This document shows positions 6,093 through 13,777 of a stretch of 18,581 nt of DNA, piece by piece (within the stretch, counting starts at the first letter, position 1; every line of letters begins with the position of its first letter). A program made the translations under genes and the position numbers. The DNA is from Mycobacterium sp. (GTDB lineage: Bacteria > Actinomycetota > Actinomycetes > Mycobacteriales > Mycobacteriaceae): the NCBI GenBank assembly GCA_029256565.1, contig JAQSXQ010000008.1:1-18581 (forward strand), written 5' to 3'. The notes below the pieces were generated by a model. That model was not told the DNA's origin. It ran no database searches and worked only from the letters and a program-made list of their open reading frames with translations.

Positions 6093-6560
6093 TTATTCAG
6101 GCACGTGGAGAATCGACGGATCCCCGGTGGTGATCGCCCAGCGGGCCCGCCGGTCGACGATGCGCCAACCGTCGGAGCGTCTCGTCCACTGGTCGGTGTA
6201 TTCACCATTGGTGTCGAACACGCTGCCGTGGGGGTCGTCTCGACGCTGGTGCCGCGCCTGCACGTAAGCCTTGCTGACCGCGCGTTCTCCATCGACGTCG
6301 ATGATCGTGCTGCCGATCAGGTGCTGGGTCGGACCGCACCGATCGAGGTGCAGAGTCACCAGGTTGAGAAGCGCTGCGAGGCCGCGCTCTTCGCGACCTG
6401 ATCCGTAGTCGAACACGACATCGTCGGCGAACACGTTTCTCATTAGCCCGTAGGCCCTGGAGTCCGCGGCGCGAGCAAAGTACGACAGTGCACGGTGGAT
6501 GCTGCGTTCGTCAAGCAATGCCTCGTACGCCAGGCTCTCGCCGGATGCCCTCTCGCTCAT
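6093..6560 (-). CDS. SnoaL/NTF2-like protein
   Basis: This 155-residue single-domain protein has the cone-shaped SnoaL/NTF2-like fold: an N-terminal helix with A-L-S-Y-F-A-R-A-A-D, then F-A-D-D-V-V-F-D-Y (44-52), a central Q-H-L-I-G (79-83) and the final strand G-W-R-I-V-D-R-R-A-R-W (131-141). Members include ketosteroid isomerases, cyclases and dehydratases, as well as non-enzymatic proteins. Polar pocket candidates are D46/D47 and H80. The start ATG 6560 shares one base with the TGA of the upstream SDR (TGATG), so translation is coupled. Paired with an SDR on either side, a dehydratase or isomerase step on the SDR product is possible but not proven. Confidence 0.8.
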   Translation of the reverse strand: MSERASGESLAYEALLDERSIHRALSYFARAADSRAYGLMRNVFADDVVFDYGSGREERGLAALLNLVTLHLDRCGPTQHLIGSTIIDVDGERAVSKAYVQARHQRRDDPHGSVFDTNGEYTDQWTRRSDGWRIVDRRARWAITTGDPSILHVPE

Positions 6561-7342
6561 CAGGCGTGCGCGCCCCCGTCGATGCGAATCTCAGTGCCGG
6601 TGATGAAGCGACCGTCGTCTGACGCCAACATCGCGATGACCGCGGCCACCGCGCTGGGCTCGCCGAGGATGCTTCCGTCGGGACCGGTGAGCAGCGGTGT
6701 CTGCTTCGCCCATAGACCGAGGTCGTACCCCTCGGGCATCTTGTCGAGCGTGCTCAAGGCCAGTGCCGTCGAGACGCCGCCGGGCTGGATGTTGACCGCG
6801 CGAAGGCCCTGTTTGGCGTACTCGAGTGCCAGGCAATGGGTGAAGGCCAGTACGCCGCCCTTGCTGGCGGCGTATGCAGCCATGTAGGGGTGGGCGAAGG
6901 ATGCGGCAGTGGAGGTGAAGTTGACGACCACGCCACGGCCGGAGTCGAGCAGTGCGGGCAAGGCCCGACGAGTCATCAGAAACGTTCCGGTGAGGTTGAC
7001 CGCGAGTGTGTCGTTCCAGTCGTCGAGGGTGTGCTCGTGGGTGTGGGCGCAACGCTGAATGGCTGCGGCATTGACGAGGACGTCGAGTCCGCCGAGGTCC
7101 GCAATGGCCGCATCGACGGCGGCGGCGACTTCCGTCTCCGACGACACGTTCAGGATTGCGGTGGTGAGGCGACTTCCGGTGCCGGCGTCATCGGCGGCGG
7201 CCGCGGTGGCGGCGAGGCCGTCGGCGGAGACGTCGTAGGCCACCACGGTCGCGTCCTCGTCGAGCAGGCGCGCCACCGTGGCCGCGCCGATTCCCGAGCC
7301 TGCGCCGGTGACGACGATGCGACGATCATCGAGACGTTGCAT
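6560..7342 (-). CDS. Short-chain dehydrogenase/reductase with NAAA motif
   Basis: This 260-residue classical SDR has T-G-A-G-S-G-I-G (12-19), D37 (NAD+ preference), N116, S144, Y157-A-A-S-K161 and the C-terminal I-D-G-G-A end typical of FabG-like members. The usual N-N-A-G after strand 4 is N-A-A-A (91-94), a change also seen in some active SDRs. There is a long substrate-loop insertion around 191-225 with a W. ATG 7342 has GAGG about eight bases upstream, 17 nt after the stop of the uncharacterised protein gene. The stop overlaps the next start. It is probably an alcohol dehydrogenase or ketoreductase of the same pathway. Confidence 0.88.
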   Translation of the reverse strand: MQRLDDRRIVVTGAGSGIGAATVARLLDEDATVVAYDVSADGLAATAAAADDAGTGSRLTTAILNVSSETEVAAAVDAAIADLGGLDVLVNAAAIQRCAHTHEHTLDDWNDTLAVNLTGTFLMTRRALPALLDSGRGVVVNFTSTAASFAHPYMAAYAASKGGVLAFTHCLALEYAKQGLRAVNIQPGGVSTALALSTLDKMPEGYDLGLWAKQTPLLTGPDGSILGEPSAVAAVIAMLASDDGRFITGTEIRIDGGAHA

Positions 7343-7359
7343 GGCGATGCCTCGACCCG

Positions 7360-8436
7360 TCAGGCCATCTGGAAGGCACTCAGCGGTGCCGCGTCGGGGT
7401 ATGACGCCGGCTGGCCGATGTCGTAAGCGGCGTTGAGGGCCCCGATGAACGCGGCGTCATGCAGTGGAGCGCTTGGGATGTCGAGCTTGACGCCGTTGGT
7501 CGCGAGGTTGTCGACGAGCATGTCGATGGCCTTGTCGATGGTGAGGTCATCGGAGCCGTCCATGTTCTTCTTCAACTCGTCGTAGTCGGAGAACACCTCC
7601 GCAGACCAGTGCACCAGGAATCGCAGCTCGTCGGTCCGATGTCGGGCTATGACGTCCTCGCCGTTCTTCAACAGCCATGTCTCGCGGTCGGCAGGGTCGC
7701 CGGTGAACACCGTGTCGAAGGCCAGGCCCGCGGGAACCTGCTGATGCATTGGGCCGTTCGCCTCGCCGCGATGCACCATCATCTCGTTCTGAACCACGAC
7801 GCCGCGGTTGTAGACAGGGGGAAGGAGCCGCTGCGGAGCCTTGAGCGGGCCGTCCGGCCAGTAGGTGAAACCGCTGGCATCGTCGTGGGAGAACCAGGTG
7901 ATGACCTGAGCCATCTTGATCAAGTAGTCGGTGAACAAGCCGGACTTGCCCATCACGCTGCACAACCACGTGGGGGCGTTCTCGTGCCTCACGCCGCGGA
8001 AGCTGGGGGAGTCGAGGTGGCCGGGATCGCGGTTGGCGCAGGGGCCGTTGATGTTGAACAACATGAGTTCCGGTTTGGCGTACTCGGCATGCCAGTAGGA
8101 CTTCGCCATGTCCAGGAAGCCTGCGTTGTAGAACACGTCGTGCAGTTCGGGGTAGAGCACCGTGCCGTAGTTGGCGAGGTAGCCGCGAAAGGTGGGCGTC
8201 AGGAAGAGGTCCAGCGACGGAGTGAAGCCTTCGGGGAAGGATCCACTCATGGTCGCCATCAGTTCGTCGGCGGACGCGAAGTGCTGGGCGATGATGAGAT
8301 TCCACGGGCCCTGAGTGCGTACCACGTCGAGTAGGCGTTCGCGTTGATCGTCGGTGTACACGTCGTTGATCTCGCGGGGCGGGGCCGCCGGACGCAGCAC
8401 GTCGGATAGCGCGCTACGGCGTTCATCGGTCAGCAT
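7360..8436 (-). CDS. Uncharacterised 358-residue protein with H-x-D...H pattern
   Basis: I do not recognise a named family. The protein is soluble-looking, with no signal peptide or membrane span. Its middle is rich in aromatic residues. A notable arrangement is G-H140-L-D142-S-P-S-F-R-G followed 70 residues later by Q-N-E-M-M-V-H212-R-G-E-A-N-G. An H-x-D pair and a distal His on beta strands is the iron-binding plan of jelly-roll Fe(II)/2-oxoglutarate oxygenases (phytanoyl-CoA hydroxylase-like), and an Arg (R213 or R262) could hold a co-substrate. This is a motif reading only. Other His residues (H256, H266) make alternative metal sites possible. ATG 8436 has GAGGAG about seven bases upstream. 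It heads the second half of the minus operon, just before SDR, SnoaL and SDR genes, so a role in the same catabolic route is likely. Confidence 0.85.
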   Translation of the reverse strand: MLTDERRSALSDVLRPAAPPREINDVYTDDQRERLLDVVRTQGPWNLIIAQHFASADELMATMSGSFPEGFTPSLDLFLTPTFRGYLANYGTVLYPELHDVFYNAGFLDMAKSYWHAEYAKPELMLFNINGPCANRDPGHLDSPSFRGVRHENAPTWLCSVMGKSGLFTDYLIKMAQVITWFSHDDASGFTYWPDGPLKAPQRLLPPVYNRGVVVQNEMMVHRGEANGPMHQQVPAGLAFDTVFTGDPADRETWLLKNGEDVIARHRTDELRFLVHWSAEVFSDYDELKKNMDGSDDLTIDKAIDMLVDNLATNGVKLDIPSAPLHDAAFIGALNAAYDIGQPASYPDAAPLSAFQMA

Positions 8437-8489
8437 CGAAGGTCTCCTCGTCGTCGTTCTTGGTGAGGCACATTGTGGTTGCGGTTGGC

Positions 8490-8502
8490 CACGTGCGACG
8501 TG
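8490..8502. promoter_or_regulatory. 13-bp palindrome upstream of the 358-residue protein gene
   Basis: CACGT (8490-8494) and ACGTG (8498-8502) are inverted around GCG, in the 96-nt gap between the alpha/beta hydrolase stop and the start at 8436. This is the largest same-strand gap in the nine-gene run, so an internal promoter with an operator could sit here. The arms are short. I saw no convincing -10 at a fixed distance. Confidence 0.25.
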
Positions 8503-8519
8503 CTGCAGTCCGGTGATCG

Positions 8520-8545
8520 GGACACCCGTGAATCATTGGGTGTCC
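8520..8545 (-). terminator. Hairpin spanning the alpha/beta hydrolase stop codon
   Basis: GGACACCC (8520-8527) and GGGTGTCC (8538-8545) form a perfect 8-bp stem with a ten-base loop that contains the TGA stop of the hydrolase gene (8535-8533). It precedes the 96-nt gap, where the long operon may be divided. Without a T-run it could be an actinobacterial-style terminator, an attenuating stem or an mRNA-processing boundary. Confidence 0.45.
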
Positions 8546-9486
8546 GGGAGTAGGGGGTGGGCGAACTTCGCCCGCAGTAGGGCGCCGATCTCGGCGATCG
8601 CCAGCCGCCCGCGTGCCGTGGCGTCGGCGCGCATCAAGAACCCGTGATACACCCCCGGATAGCGGGTGAGGGTGGTCTGCACGCCGGCATCGCATAGGCG
8701 TGCGGCATAGCGTTCACCCCAGTCTCTGATCGGATCGCAGGAGGCTGTCGCCACGATGGCCGGGGGTAGCCTCGACAAGTCGGCGGCGTAGGCGGGAACC
8801 CGGTAGGGATCGTGCGGGGGACCGGCGCCGCGGTCGGCCAGTTCGTGCATGTAGTCGATGTCCTCACGGGAGAGCATCGGAGCATCGGGCATGGCGGTGA
8901 TCGACCGTGCGGCCATGTCGCGGTCCAATCCCGGGTACACGAGCACTTGAGCGGCAAGGGCAGGCCCGTGATGATCGCGTGCCGCCAATGTCACTGCGGC
9001 GGCGAGAGCCCCGCCGGCACTGTCGCCGGCGACGGCCAATCGCCCTGGGTCCACACCCATCTCGGTACCGTGCGCGGCGATCCACGTAGTCGCGGTGAAG
9101 GCGTCGTCGAACTGCGCCGGCGCTGGGTGTTCGGGGGCTAGGCGATACTCCACCGATATGACGGTGGCGTCGCTGGCAGCGGCCAACATTCGTGCCAGGG
9201 GTTCGAACGAATGGTTCGAGCCCAGAACCATGCCGCCGCCGTGAAAGTACACCACGACTGGTCCATCGTCCTGGGTCAGCGGACGATAGATGCGTAGGGG
9301 GATGTCGCCGGTGAGTCCTGGAATGGCGCGCTCCTCGATCGCGGCCATCGTCGGCAGTCCCTCGGGGAGCGGAGCGGACTCGAGGCTTTCGCGTACCGCC
9401 TGGTGGCCGCGGTGCCGCATGGGGGGTAGCTCGCCGATGACCGCGGCGCGTTGCGCTGCGTCCGCGTCGAGGTGATACCGCGCCAT
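8533..9486 (-). CDS. Alpha/beta hydrolase, hormone-sensitive lipase family
   Basis: This 317-residue esterase/lactonase-type enzyme carries the HSL oxyanion motif H82-G-G-G, the nucleophile elbow G-D-S156-A-G-G, D251 in D-P-I-R-D and H281 in Y-H-G-F. Together these are a complete Ser-Asp-His triad at family-typical spacing. The cap region is the N-terminal 60 residues. Members hydrolyse short esters; relatives in mycobacteria are the LipN/LipH-type enzymes. Because a Baeyer-Villiger monooxygenase is nearby, hydrolysis of its ester or lactone product is an attractive inference. ATG 9486 starts 2 nt after the SDR stop. No signal peptide is present, so it acts in the cytoplasm. Confidence 0.9.
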   Translation of the reverse strand: MARYHLDADAAQRAAVIGELPPMRHRGHQAVRESLESAPLPEGLPTMAAIEERAIPGLTGDIPLRIYRPLTQDDGPVVVYFHGGGMVLGSNHSFEPLARMLAAASDATVISVEYRLAPEHPAPAQFDDAFTATTWIAAHGTEMGVDPGRLAVAGDSAGGALAAAVTLAARDHHGPALAAQVLVYPGLDRDMAARSITAMPDAPMLSREDIDYMHELADRGAGPPHDPYRVPAYAADLSRLPPAIVATASCDPIRDWGERYAARLCDAGVQTTLTRYPGVYHGFLMRADATARGRLAIAEIGALLRAKFAHPLLPDTQ

Positions 9487-9488
9487 GC

Positions 9489-10355
9489 TCAGTGCTGCTC
9501 GACGGGATCGAACCTTCGTTGCGTGCGCAACAACGGTCTCCGTTGTTCGGCAAGGACATTCCCACGCTCGGTCATCGCCGAGCCGACGTACTCCGGTTGA
9601 GTGAGTAGGTAGAATCGGCCGTCTGCGGCTTGATCGAAGATCACCTCGGCTGCGGCGATCGGATCCATCGCCTCGGCCTTGATGTCGAGCATGGCGGTGC
9701 GTTGAGCCTCGGCGGCCGCGACGTCACCAGCGCTGACACCCCCGGCGGATTCGAAGATGTTCGACACGACTGCGCCCGGCAGGACTGCCTGAACGTGCAC
9801 GTGGTGGTCGTGGCCGGCCAGTTGCACTTCCAGGGCCAGGCATTCGGTCATGGCCAGTACGGCGTGTTTGCTCGTGATGTACGGCGCCTGCAGTGGCACG
9901 ACGGCCACACCACCGATCGAAGACAGGTTCCACACCCAACTCGTCTCGGGGTTGTCCAGCATGCGGGGCAGGAACGCGCGGATGCCGTGGAATACGCCGG
10001 TGACGTTGACGTCCATCACCCGGTTCCAGTTCGCCACGGGGGTGTCCCAGAGGTACCCGAACTGTTCGACGCCGGCATTGTTGACCAGCAATCGCACCGG
10101 CCCGACGTCGCGGTACGTGCGATCGGCGAGGTCGGAGACGGCGTCTGCGTCGCGGACGTCGCATCGGTGCACGACGGCCGATCCTCCGGCAGCGGCGATC
10201 TCGTCACCGAGAAGCCCGGCGGCATCGGCATCGACGTCGGCGATGACCACCGTCATGCCCAACCGTGACGCGTGGCGGGCGAGGCCTGCGCCGATACCGG
10301 CAGCGGCACCGGTGATCACGGCAACGCCGCCACCGAATGACTCTGTTGCAGACAT
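9489..10355 (-). CDS. Short-chain dehydrogenase/reductase (extended tail)
   Basis: This 288-residue classical SDR has T-G-A-A-A-G-I-G (15-22), D40 (NAD+ preference), C-D-V-R-D (65-69), N-N-A-G (92-95), N117, S146, Y159 and K163. The C-terminal 50 residues extend beyond a minimal SDR and end in a basic L-R-T-Q-R-R-F-D-P stretch. That tail is common in mycobacterial SDRs of lipid and steroid clusters. ATG 10355 starts 2 nt after the stop of the SnoaL-like gene, and its own stop is 2 nt before the hydrolase start, so it sits in the core of a translationally coupled operon. It is a likely ketone/alcohol interconverting enzyme acting before or after the BVMO step. Confidence 0.88.
   Translation of the reverse strand: MSATESFGGGVAVITGAAAGIGAGLARHASRLGMTVVIADVDADAAGLLGDEIAAAGGSAVVHRCDVRDADAVSDLADRTYRDVGPVRLLVNNAGVEQFGYLWDTPVANWNRVMDVNVTGVFHGIRAFLPRMLDNPETSWVWNLSSIGGVAVVPLQAPYITSKHAVLAMTECLALEVQLAGHDHHVHVQAVLPGAVVSNIFESAGGVSAGDVAAAEAQRTAMLDIKAEAMDPIAAAEVIFDQAADGRFYLLTQPEYVGSAMTERGNVLAEQRRPLLRTQRRFDPVEQH
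9518..9547 (-). other. Two overlapping, mutually exclusive stems near the SDR 3' end
   Basis: AACAACG (9529-9535) pairs with CGTTGTT (9541-9547) over a five-base loop. GTTGCG (9518-9523) pairs with CGCAAC (9526-9531) over two bases. The stems share 9529-9531, so only one can form fully. They lie about 30-60 nt upstream of the hydrolase start on the minus strand and within SDR coding sequence. Repeated Arg and Leu codons could produce this by chance. Confidence 0.25.
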
Positions 10356-10357
10356 CG

Positions 10358-10843
10358 TTAGTGCGTCGCAGCCGCAGCCCTGGCGGCGCTGTGCTCGGCG
10401 AACGGAACCGAGTCCTCCGCGTCGAGTACGACCTCGAGCGACGTGAGGGTCAGCCCGTTGGCACCGCGGCGAATGCCGGCATCGACGACGCCGCTGGACA
10501 CGTCGAAGGGCACGTTGTTGGTGACTTGGTTGACGTAGAGGTAGAAGCGGACGGTTGTCACGTCACCGTCTGTGCCGGTGCGAAAGACATTGGTGCTGTG
10601 ATGACGTAGTGGGTAGGGGTTCTCGTTGCGATGCTGGGTCAGCCACGCCAGTGTCTCGGCCCCGCTGTGGAGTTCGGCGGCCAACAAGTGCTCGAACGGG
10701 CAGTTCCCGGAATCGGATCGGCTCGAGTAGGTCATGTCGTCGGCGATGCGGATCGCCAGTTCGGAGAAGTGGCCCTGGTCGTAGTGGTACCAGAACTCTG
10801 CGAGGAATTCCTGGGCCTCGGACAGCGTGATCTCGTTGCTCAT
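10358..10843 (-). CDS. SnoaL/NTF2-like protein
   Basis: This 161-residue protein has a SnoaL-type layout: N-terminal helices containing F-W-Y-H-Y-D-Q-G-H-F, then I-A-D-D-M-T-Y-S (33-40), a histidine-rich turn R-H-H-S-T-N-V-F (80-87), and two long strands (V-T-T-V-R-F-Y-L-Y-V and L-T-S-L-E-V-V-L). H81, H82, D35 and D36 are candidates for a polar pocket. It is only distantly related to the other SnoaL-like protein of this window. ATG 10843 follows FadD after an 84-nt gap that shows only short inverted repeats (5-bp arms at 10849-10860), and its stop is 2 nt before the next SDR. It may be an isomerase or dehydratase of the pathway; no catalytic proof is visible. Confidence 0.78.
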   Translation of the reverse strand: MSNEITLSEAQEFLAEFWYHYDQGHFSELAIRIADDMTYSSRSDSGNCPFEHLLAAELHSGAETLAWLTQHRNENPYPLRHHSTNVFRTGTDGDVTTVRFYLYVNQVTNNVPFDVSSGVVDAGIRRGANGLTLTSLEVVLDAEDSVPFAEHSAARAAAATH

Positions 10844-10927
10844 TCCCGCGAGTCAACTCGACTGGACCGCCGGTGACATCGCTGATGCCCGATCAGTGGA
10901 ACACGAGGCCGTCGACCTTGGCGTCGG

Positions 10928-12508
10928 TCAAGCGAGTTCGTCCGCGCTGAGACTGAAAGTCTGCCTCAGCGTGCGTTTGAGCATCTTTCCGCTGGGATTC
11001 TTCGGCAACGCCTCGACGAAGAAGACTTGCTTGGGAGTCTTGAAGCCCGCCAGGTGCTTTCGGCAGTGACTGAGTATGTCGTCCTCTGTCAGCGTGAGGC
11101 CGGCGCGCGGTACGACTGCGGCGACCACGGCCTCCACCCAGGTGGGGTGGCTCAGCCCGAACACCGCGGCTTCCTCGACGCCGGCGTGCAAGTACAACAC
11201 TTCCTCGACCTCTCTGCTTGCGACGTTCTCGCCGCCGGTCTTGATCATGTCCTTCTTGCGGTCCACGACGTGAAGGAAGCCAAACTCGTCGAAGAAGCCC
11301 AGATCACCCGAGTGGAACCAGCCGCCCCGGAACGCCTCAGCCGTCTTGGGGGGGTCGTCGAGGTAGCCGAGCATCAAGTGCGGGCTGCGGTGAGCGATCT
11401 CCCCGACGGTCCCGGCAGGTACGGGGAAATCTCGATCGTCGAGAATCGAGGTTTCGACGTTGAGTACCGGTCGCCCGGCGGAACCCGCACGAGCGTCCTG
11501 GTCTGCAGGCCCGAGAGCGCAGGCCAGAGGCGCAATCTCGGTCTGACCGTAGAAGTTCCACAGTTGGAGGTCGGGAAGCCGCTTGCGCAGTTCGTGCAAG
11601 ATCTCCGTGGGCATGGCCGACGCTCCGTAGTAGCCCTTGCGCAAACTGGACAAGTCGACTCGATCGAATGCCGGGCTGCGGAGCAGGCTGATCCACACCG
11701 TGGGTGGGGCGAAGTAGTTCGTCACCCGGTAACGCTCGATTGCCTGCAACACCGCCTCGGGTTCGGGGCGGGGAAGGATGATGCTGGTAGCTCCGAGGTA
11801 GAGGTCGGTGGCGAGGAAGTTGTCGAGTTGCGCACAGTGGTAGAGGGGCAGCGAGTGAATCTCGATGTCGTCGTGGCTCATCGCGCCTGCGGTGATGGTG
11901 CTGACGTACTGCCACATCAGGCTGCGACTGGTGTGCATCACCCCCTTGGGTCGCGATTCGGTGCCACTGGTGTACATCAGCCGTATCAACTGATCGTCTT
12001 CGACGACGGGGTCGGGGGCGGGTGACCTGGTGGTCAGGAGTTCGGCGAAGTCGAGCCATCCCCGTGGTGCACGATCGCCGGCCGCGGTCAGCGCAATTCG
12101 CGAGTTGACGTGTCCGCCTCGTCGCATCGCATCCTCGGCGACGGGAATCAGCGCCGGTTCCACCACCAGGCCCGTGGCCCGGCAGTGGTCCAGGATGTAC
12201 CCGATCTCCTCGCCGGTGAGCATGAAGTTCAGCGGTACCAGCACCACCGCTGCCCGCGCCGTTGCGAACGCGAGAACGGCGTACTGCCAGCAGTTGTGAG
12301 CCAGGAGCGCGACACGGTCACCGGCGGTGAAACCTAGGTCATCGAAGGCAGCAGCAGCGCGATCCACCAGTCGATCGAAGTCGGCGAAGGTGAGTCGTAC
12401 GTCGCCGTCGATGATGGCCACCTTCTCGGGGTGACGGAGGGCGGCGCGGCGTGGAATGTCACCCAGCGCGTGACTGCGCGCCCGAGCGATCGACTGATCG
12501 GCGTTCAC
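10928..12508 (-). CDS. Acyl-CoA synthetase (FadD type)
   Basis: This 526-residue ANL-superfamily enzyme activates a carboxylic acid to its acyl-CoA through an acyl-AMP. It has the P-loop Y179-T-S-G-T...P-K-G, the A5 motif Y-G-Q-T-E (320-324), G-D-L-G (402-404 region), D-R-K-K-D, K-T-G-G-E-N (423-428) and the C-terminal P-K-N-P-S-G-K508, the catalytic lysine. The length is normal. GTG 12508 is the start: it overlaps the FadE stop as GTGA. The frame is open to 12709, but that extension lies inside FadE and has no family sequence. A carboxylate released by the hydrolase or a side-chain acid is a plausible substrate. It should not be called a named fadD without a search. Confidence 0.92.
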   Translation of the reverse strand: MNADQSIARARSHALGDIPRRAALRHPEKVAIIDGDVRLTFADFDRLVDRAAAAFDDLGFTAGDRVALLAHNCWQYAVLAFATARAAVVLVPLNFMLTGEEIGYILDHCRATGLVVEPALIPVAEDAMRRGGHVNSRIALTAAGDRAPRGWLDFAELLTTRSPAPDPVVEDDQLIRLMYTSGTESRPKGVMHTSRSLMWQYVSTITAGAMSHDDIEIHSLPLYHCAQLDNFLATDLYLGATSIILPRPEPEAVLQAIERYRVTNYFAPPTVWISLLRSPAFDRVDLSSLRKGYYGASAMPTEILHELRKRLPDLQLWNFYGQTEIAPLACALGPADQDARAGSAGRPVLNVETSILDDRDFPVPAGTVGEIAHRSPHLMLGYLDDPPKTAEAFRGGWFHSGDLGFFDEFGFLHVVDRKKDMIKTGGENVASREVEEVLYLHAGVEEAAVFGLSHPTWVEAVVAAVVPRAGLTLTEDDILSHCRKHLAGFKTPKQVFFVEALPKNPSGKMLKRTLRQTFSLSADELA

Positions 12509-13677
12509 CTCGAGTACCCAGCCTTCGTCGGGTCGAGCGCCATGTCTCGGCCGATGATTTCCCGCATGATCTCCGAGGTTCCGCCGTACACCCGCGTGAC
12601 GCGAGCATCGATCGCCGCTCGAGCGATCGGGTACTCCCGCATGTAGCCATACCCGCCGAACAACTGCTGGCAGCTGTCCAGTACGCGGAACTCCATTTCG
12701 GTGGCCCAAAGCTTGGCCTTCGCGGCGTCAGCAGCGGTGAGTTCGCCACCATTGAGCTGAATGACGCACCGGTCGACGAATGCCTCCGTCACGGCGACTT
12801 CGGTGGCGACGTCGGCCATCGCGAAGCGAGTATTCTGCAGTGCACCAAGGGGGTTGCCGAACGCCACGCGTTGGCGGACGTAATCCACCGTCCAGTCGAG
12901 CGCGGCGCGCGCCCGCCCCAAACTGCCGACGGCGATCTGCATGCGTTCCTGCGGCAGATTGCGCATCAGGTATTCGAAACCGCCTCCAATTTCGCCGAGG
13001 ACGTTGGCCTTCGGCACCGCGACATCGGTGAATGACAACTCCGATGTGTCCTGGCAGTGCAGGCCGAGTTTGTCGAGGTTGCGCCCGCGTTCGAAACCGG
13101 CCATGCCACGCTCGAGCACCATCAGCGTCAAGCCGTGATGGCGGTCCGGTGAGGTGCGCACCGCGGTGATGAGGAGATCGGCATTCTGCCCGTTGGTGAT
13201 GAAGGTCTTCGCCCCGTTGACGATGAAGTGGTCACCCGCGTCGACACCGCTGGTGCGAATGGCGGCGACGTCGGAGCCGGCCCCAGGTTCGGTCATGCCG
13301 ATCGCGGCGATCAGTTCTCCCGCGACGAACCCGGGTAGCCATCGCGCGCGTTGATCCTCGGTGCCTACCTCCGCAAGATATGGCAGGCAGATGTCGTTGT
13401 GTACGGCAAGACTGAGCCCAACGTTGCCGGCGTGCGCGGACATGAAGCGCTCGATCATGATCTGGTTGTAGCGGAAGTCCTTGACGCCGATGCCGCCGAA
13501 CTCCTCCGCCGCGGCGAAGCCGAGCAGACCGAGTGAACCTGCGGCCGCGAAGATCTCCCGGGGTGCGAGGCCAGCGTCCTCCCAGGCATCGATGTGAGGA
13601 GCGACTTCCTTCGCGGCGAAGTCGCCGGCCAAGTCTCCGAAGGCGAGGTGGTCGTCGTCGTAGTGCAGGCGTTGCAT
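12505..13677 (-). CDS. Acyl-CoA dehydrogenase (FadE type)
   Basis: This 390-residue FAD enzyme desaturates acyl-CoA at the alpha-beta bond. Family marks are M-T-E-P-G-A-G-S-D (128-136), F-I-T-N-G (159-163), Q-R-V-A-F-G (269-274) and the Q-L-F-G-G-Y-G-Y segment (338-345). The MCAD-type catalytic Glu position is Gly (Y364-G365-G-T). Instead E244 in L-P-Q-E-R matches the base used by long-chain and isovaleryl-CoA dehydrogenases, so the enzyme should be active but of the LCAD/IVD group. ATG 13677 has a leaderless promoter right in front of it. It is the first gene of the nine-gene minus-strand run and is divergent from the BVMO gene. It appears as a single ACAD, not the split alpha2-beta2 FadE pair usual for steroid side chains. 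Confidence 0.92.
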   Translation of the reverse strand: MQRLHYDDDHLAFGDLAGDFAAKEVAPHIDAWEDAGLAPREIFAAAGSLGLLGFAAAEEFGGIGVKDFRYNQIMIERFMSAHAGNVGLSLAVHNDICLPYLAEVGTEDQRARWLPGFVAGELIAAIGMTEPGAGSDVAAIRTSGVDAGDHFIVNGAKTFITNGQNADLLITAVRTSPDRHHGLTLMVLERGMAGFERGRNLDKLGLHCQDTSELSFTDVAVPKANVLGEIGGGFEYLMRNLPQERMQIAVGSLGRARAALDWTVDYVRQRVAFGNPLGALQNTRFAMADVATEVAVTEAFVDRCVIQLNGGELTAADAAKAKLWATEMEFRVLDSCQQLFGGYGYMREYPIARAAIDARVTRVYGGTSEIMREIIGRDMALDPTKAGYSR

Positions 13678-13684
13678 TGGCCGA

Positions 13685-13690
13685 AGATTA
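13685..13690 (-). promoter_or_regulatory. Leaderless -10 element for the FadE operon
   Basis: TAATCT on the minus strand fits TAnnnT and is followed by seven bases and then ATG 13677. No ribosome site precedes the ATG, so the long operon probably begins with a leaderless transcript. A -35 box is not obvious. Confidence 0.55.
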
Positions 13691-13699
13691 GGCGGATCG

Positions 13700-13713
13700 T
13701 CGAGGCCGCTCGA
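13700..13713. promoter_or_regulatory. Inverted repeat between FadE and BVMO promoters
   Basis: TCGAG (13700-13704) and CTCGA (13709-13713) are inverted around GCCG in the 100-bp divergent region. It sits just upstream of the FadE -10, where a repressor could block it. The arms are short, so this is a weak candidate. Confidence 0.22.
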
Positions 13714-13764
13714 GTCGCCTCCCGCTCAGTAGACAATGCGATCCCGATGTCGGCGCGGCGCTCC

Positions 13765-13770
13765 GATACT
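13765..13770 (+). promoter_or_regulatory. Leaderless -10 element for the BVMO operon
   Basis: GATACT, a near match to TAnnnT, is followed by seven bases and then ATG 13778. With no ribosome site before that ATG, a leaderless start is likely. This supports 13778 over the upstream in-frame ATG at 13736. Confidence 0.45.
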
Positions 13771-13777
13771 CGCAGTC

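Noticed and set aside
9504..9514. A tRNA T-loop-like string (GGTTCGATCCC on the minus strand), which made me consider a tRNA or attachment site.
   Set aside because: No acceptor stem, D arm or anticodon arm can be drawn around it, and it encodes the R-R-F-D-P end of the SDR, which is expected there.
11027..12025. 332-codon open frame on the plus strand opposite FadD.
   Set aside because: Antisense shadow; the minus strand carries complete AMP-binding motifs.
12509..12709. Upstream in-frame extension of FadD.
   Set aside because: It lies inside FadE, has no similarity to ANL enzymes, and the GTG at 12508 makes a clean GTGA overlap.
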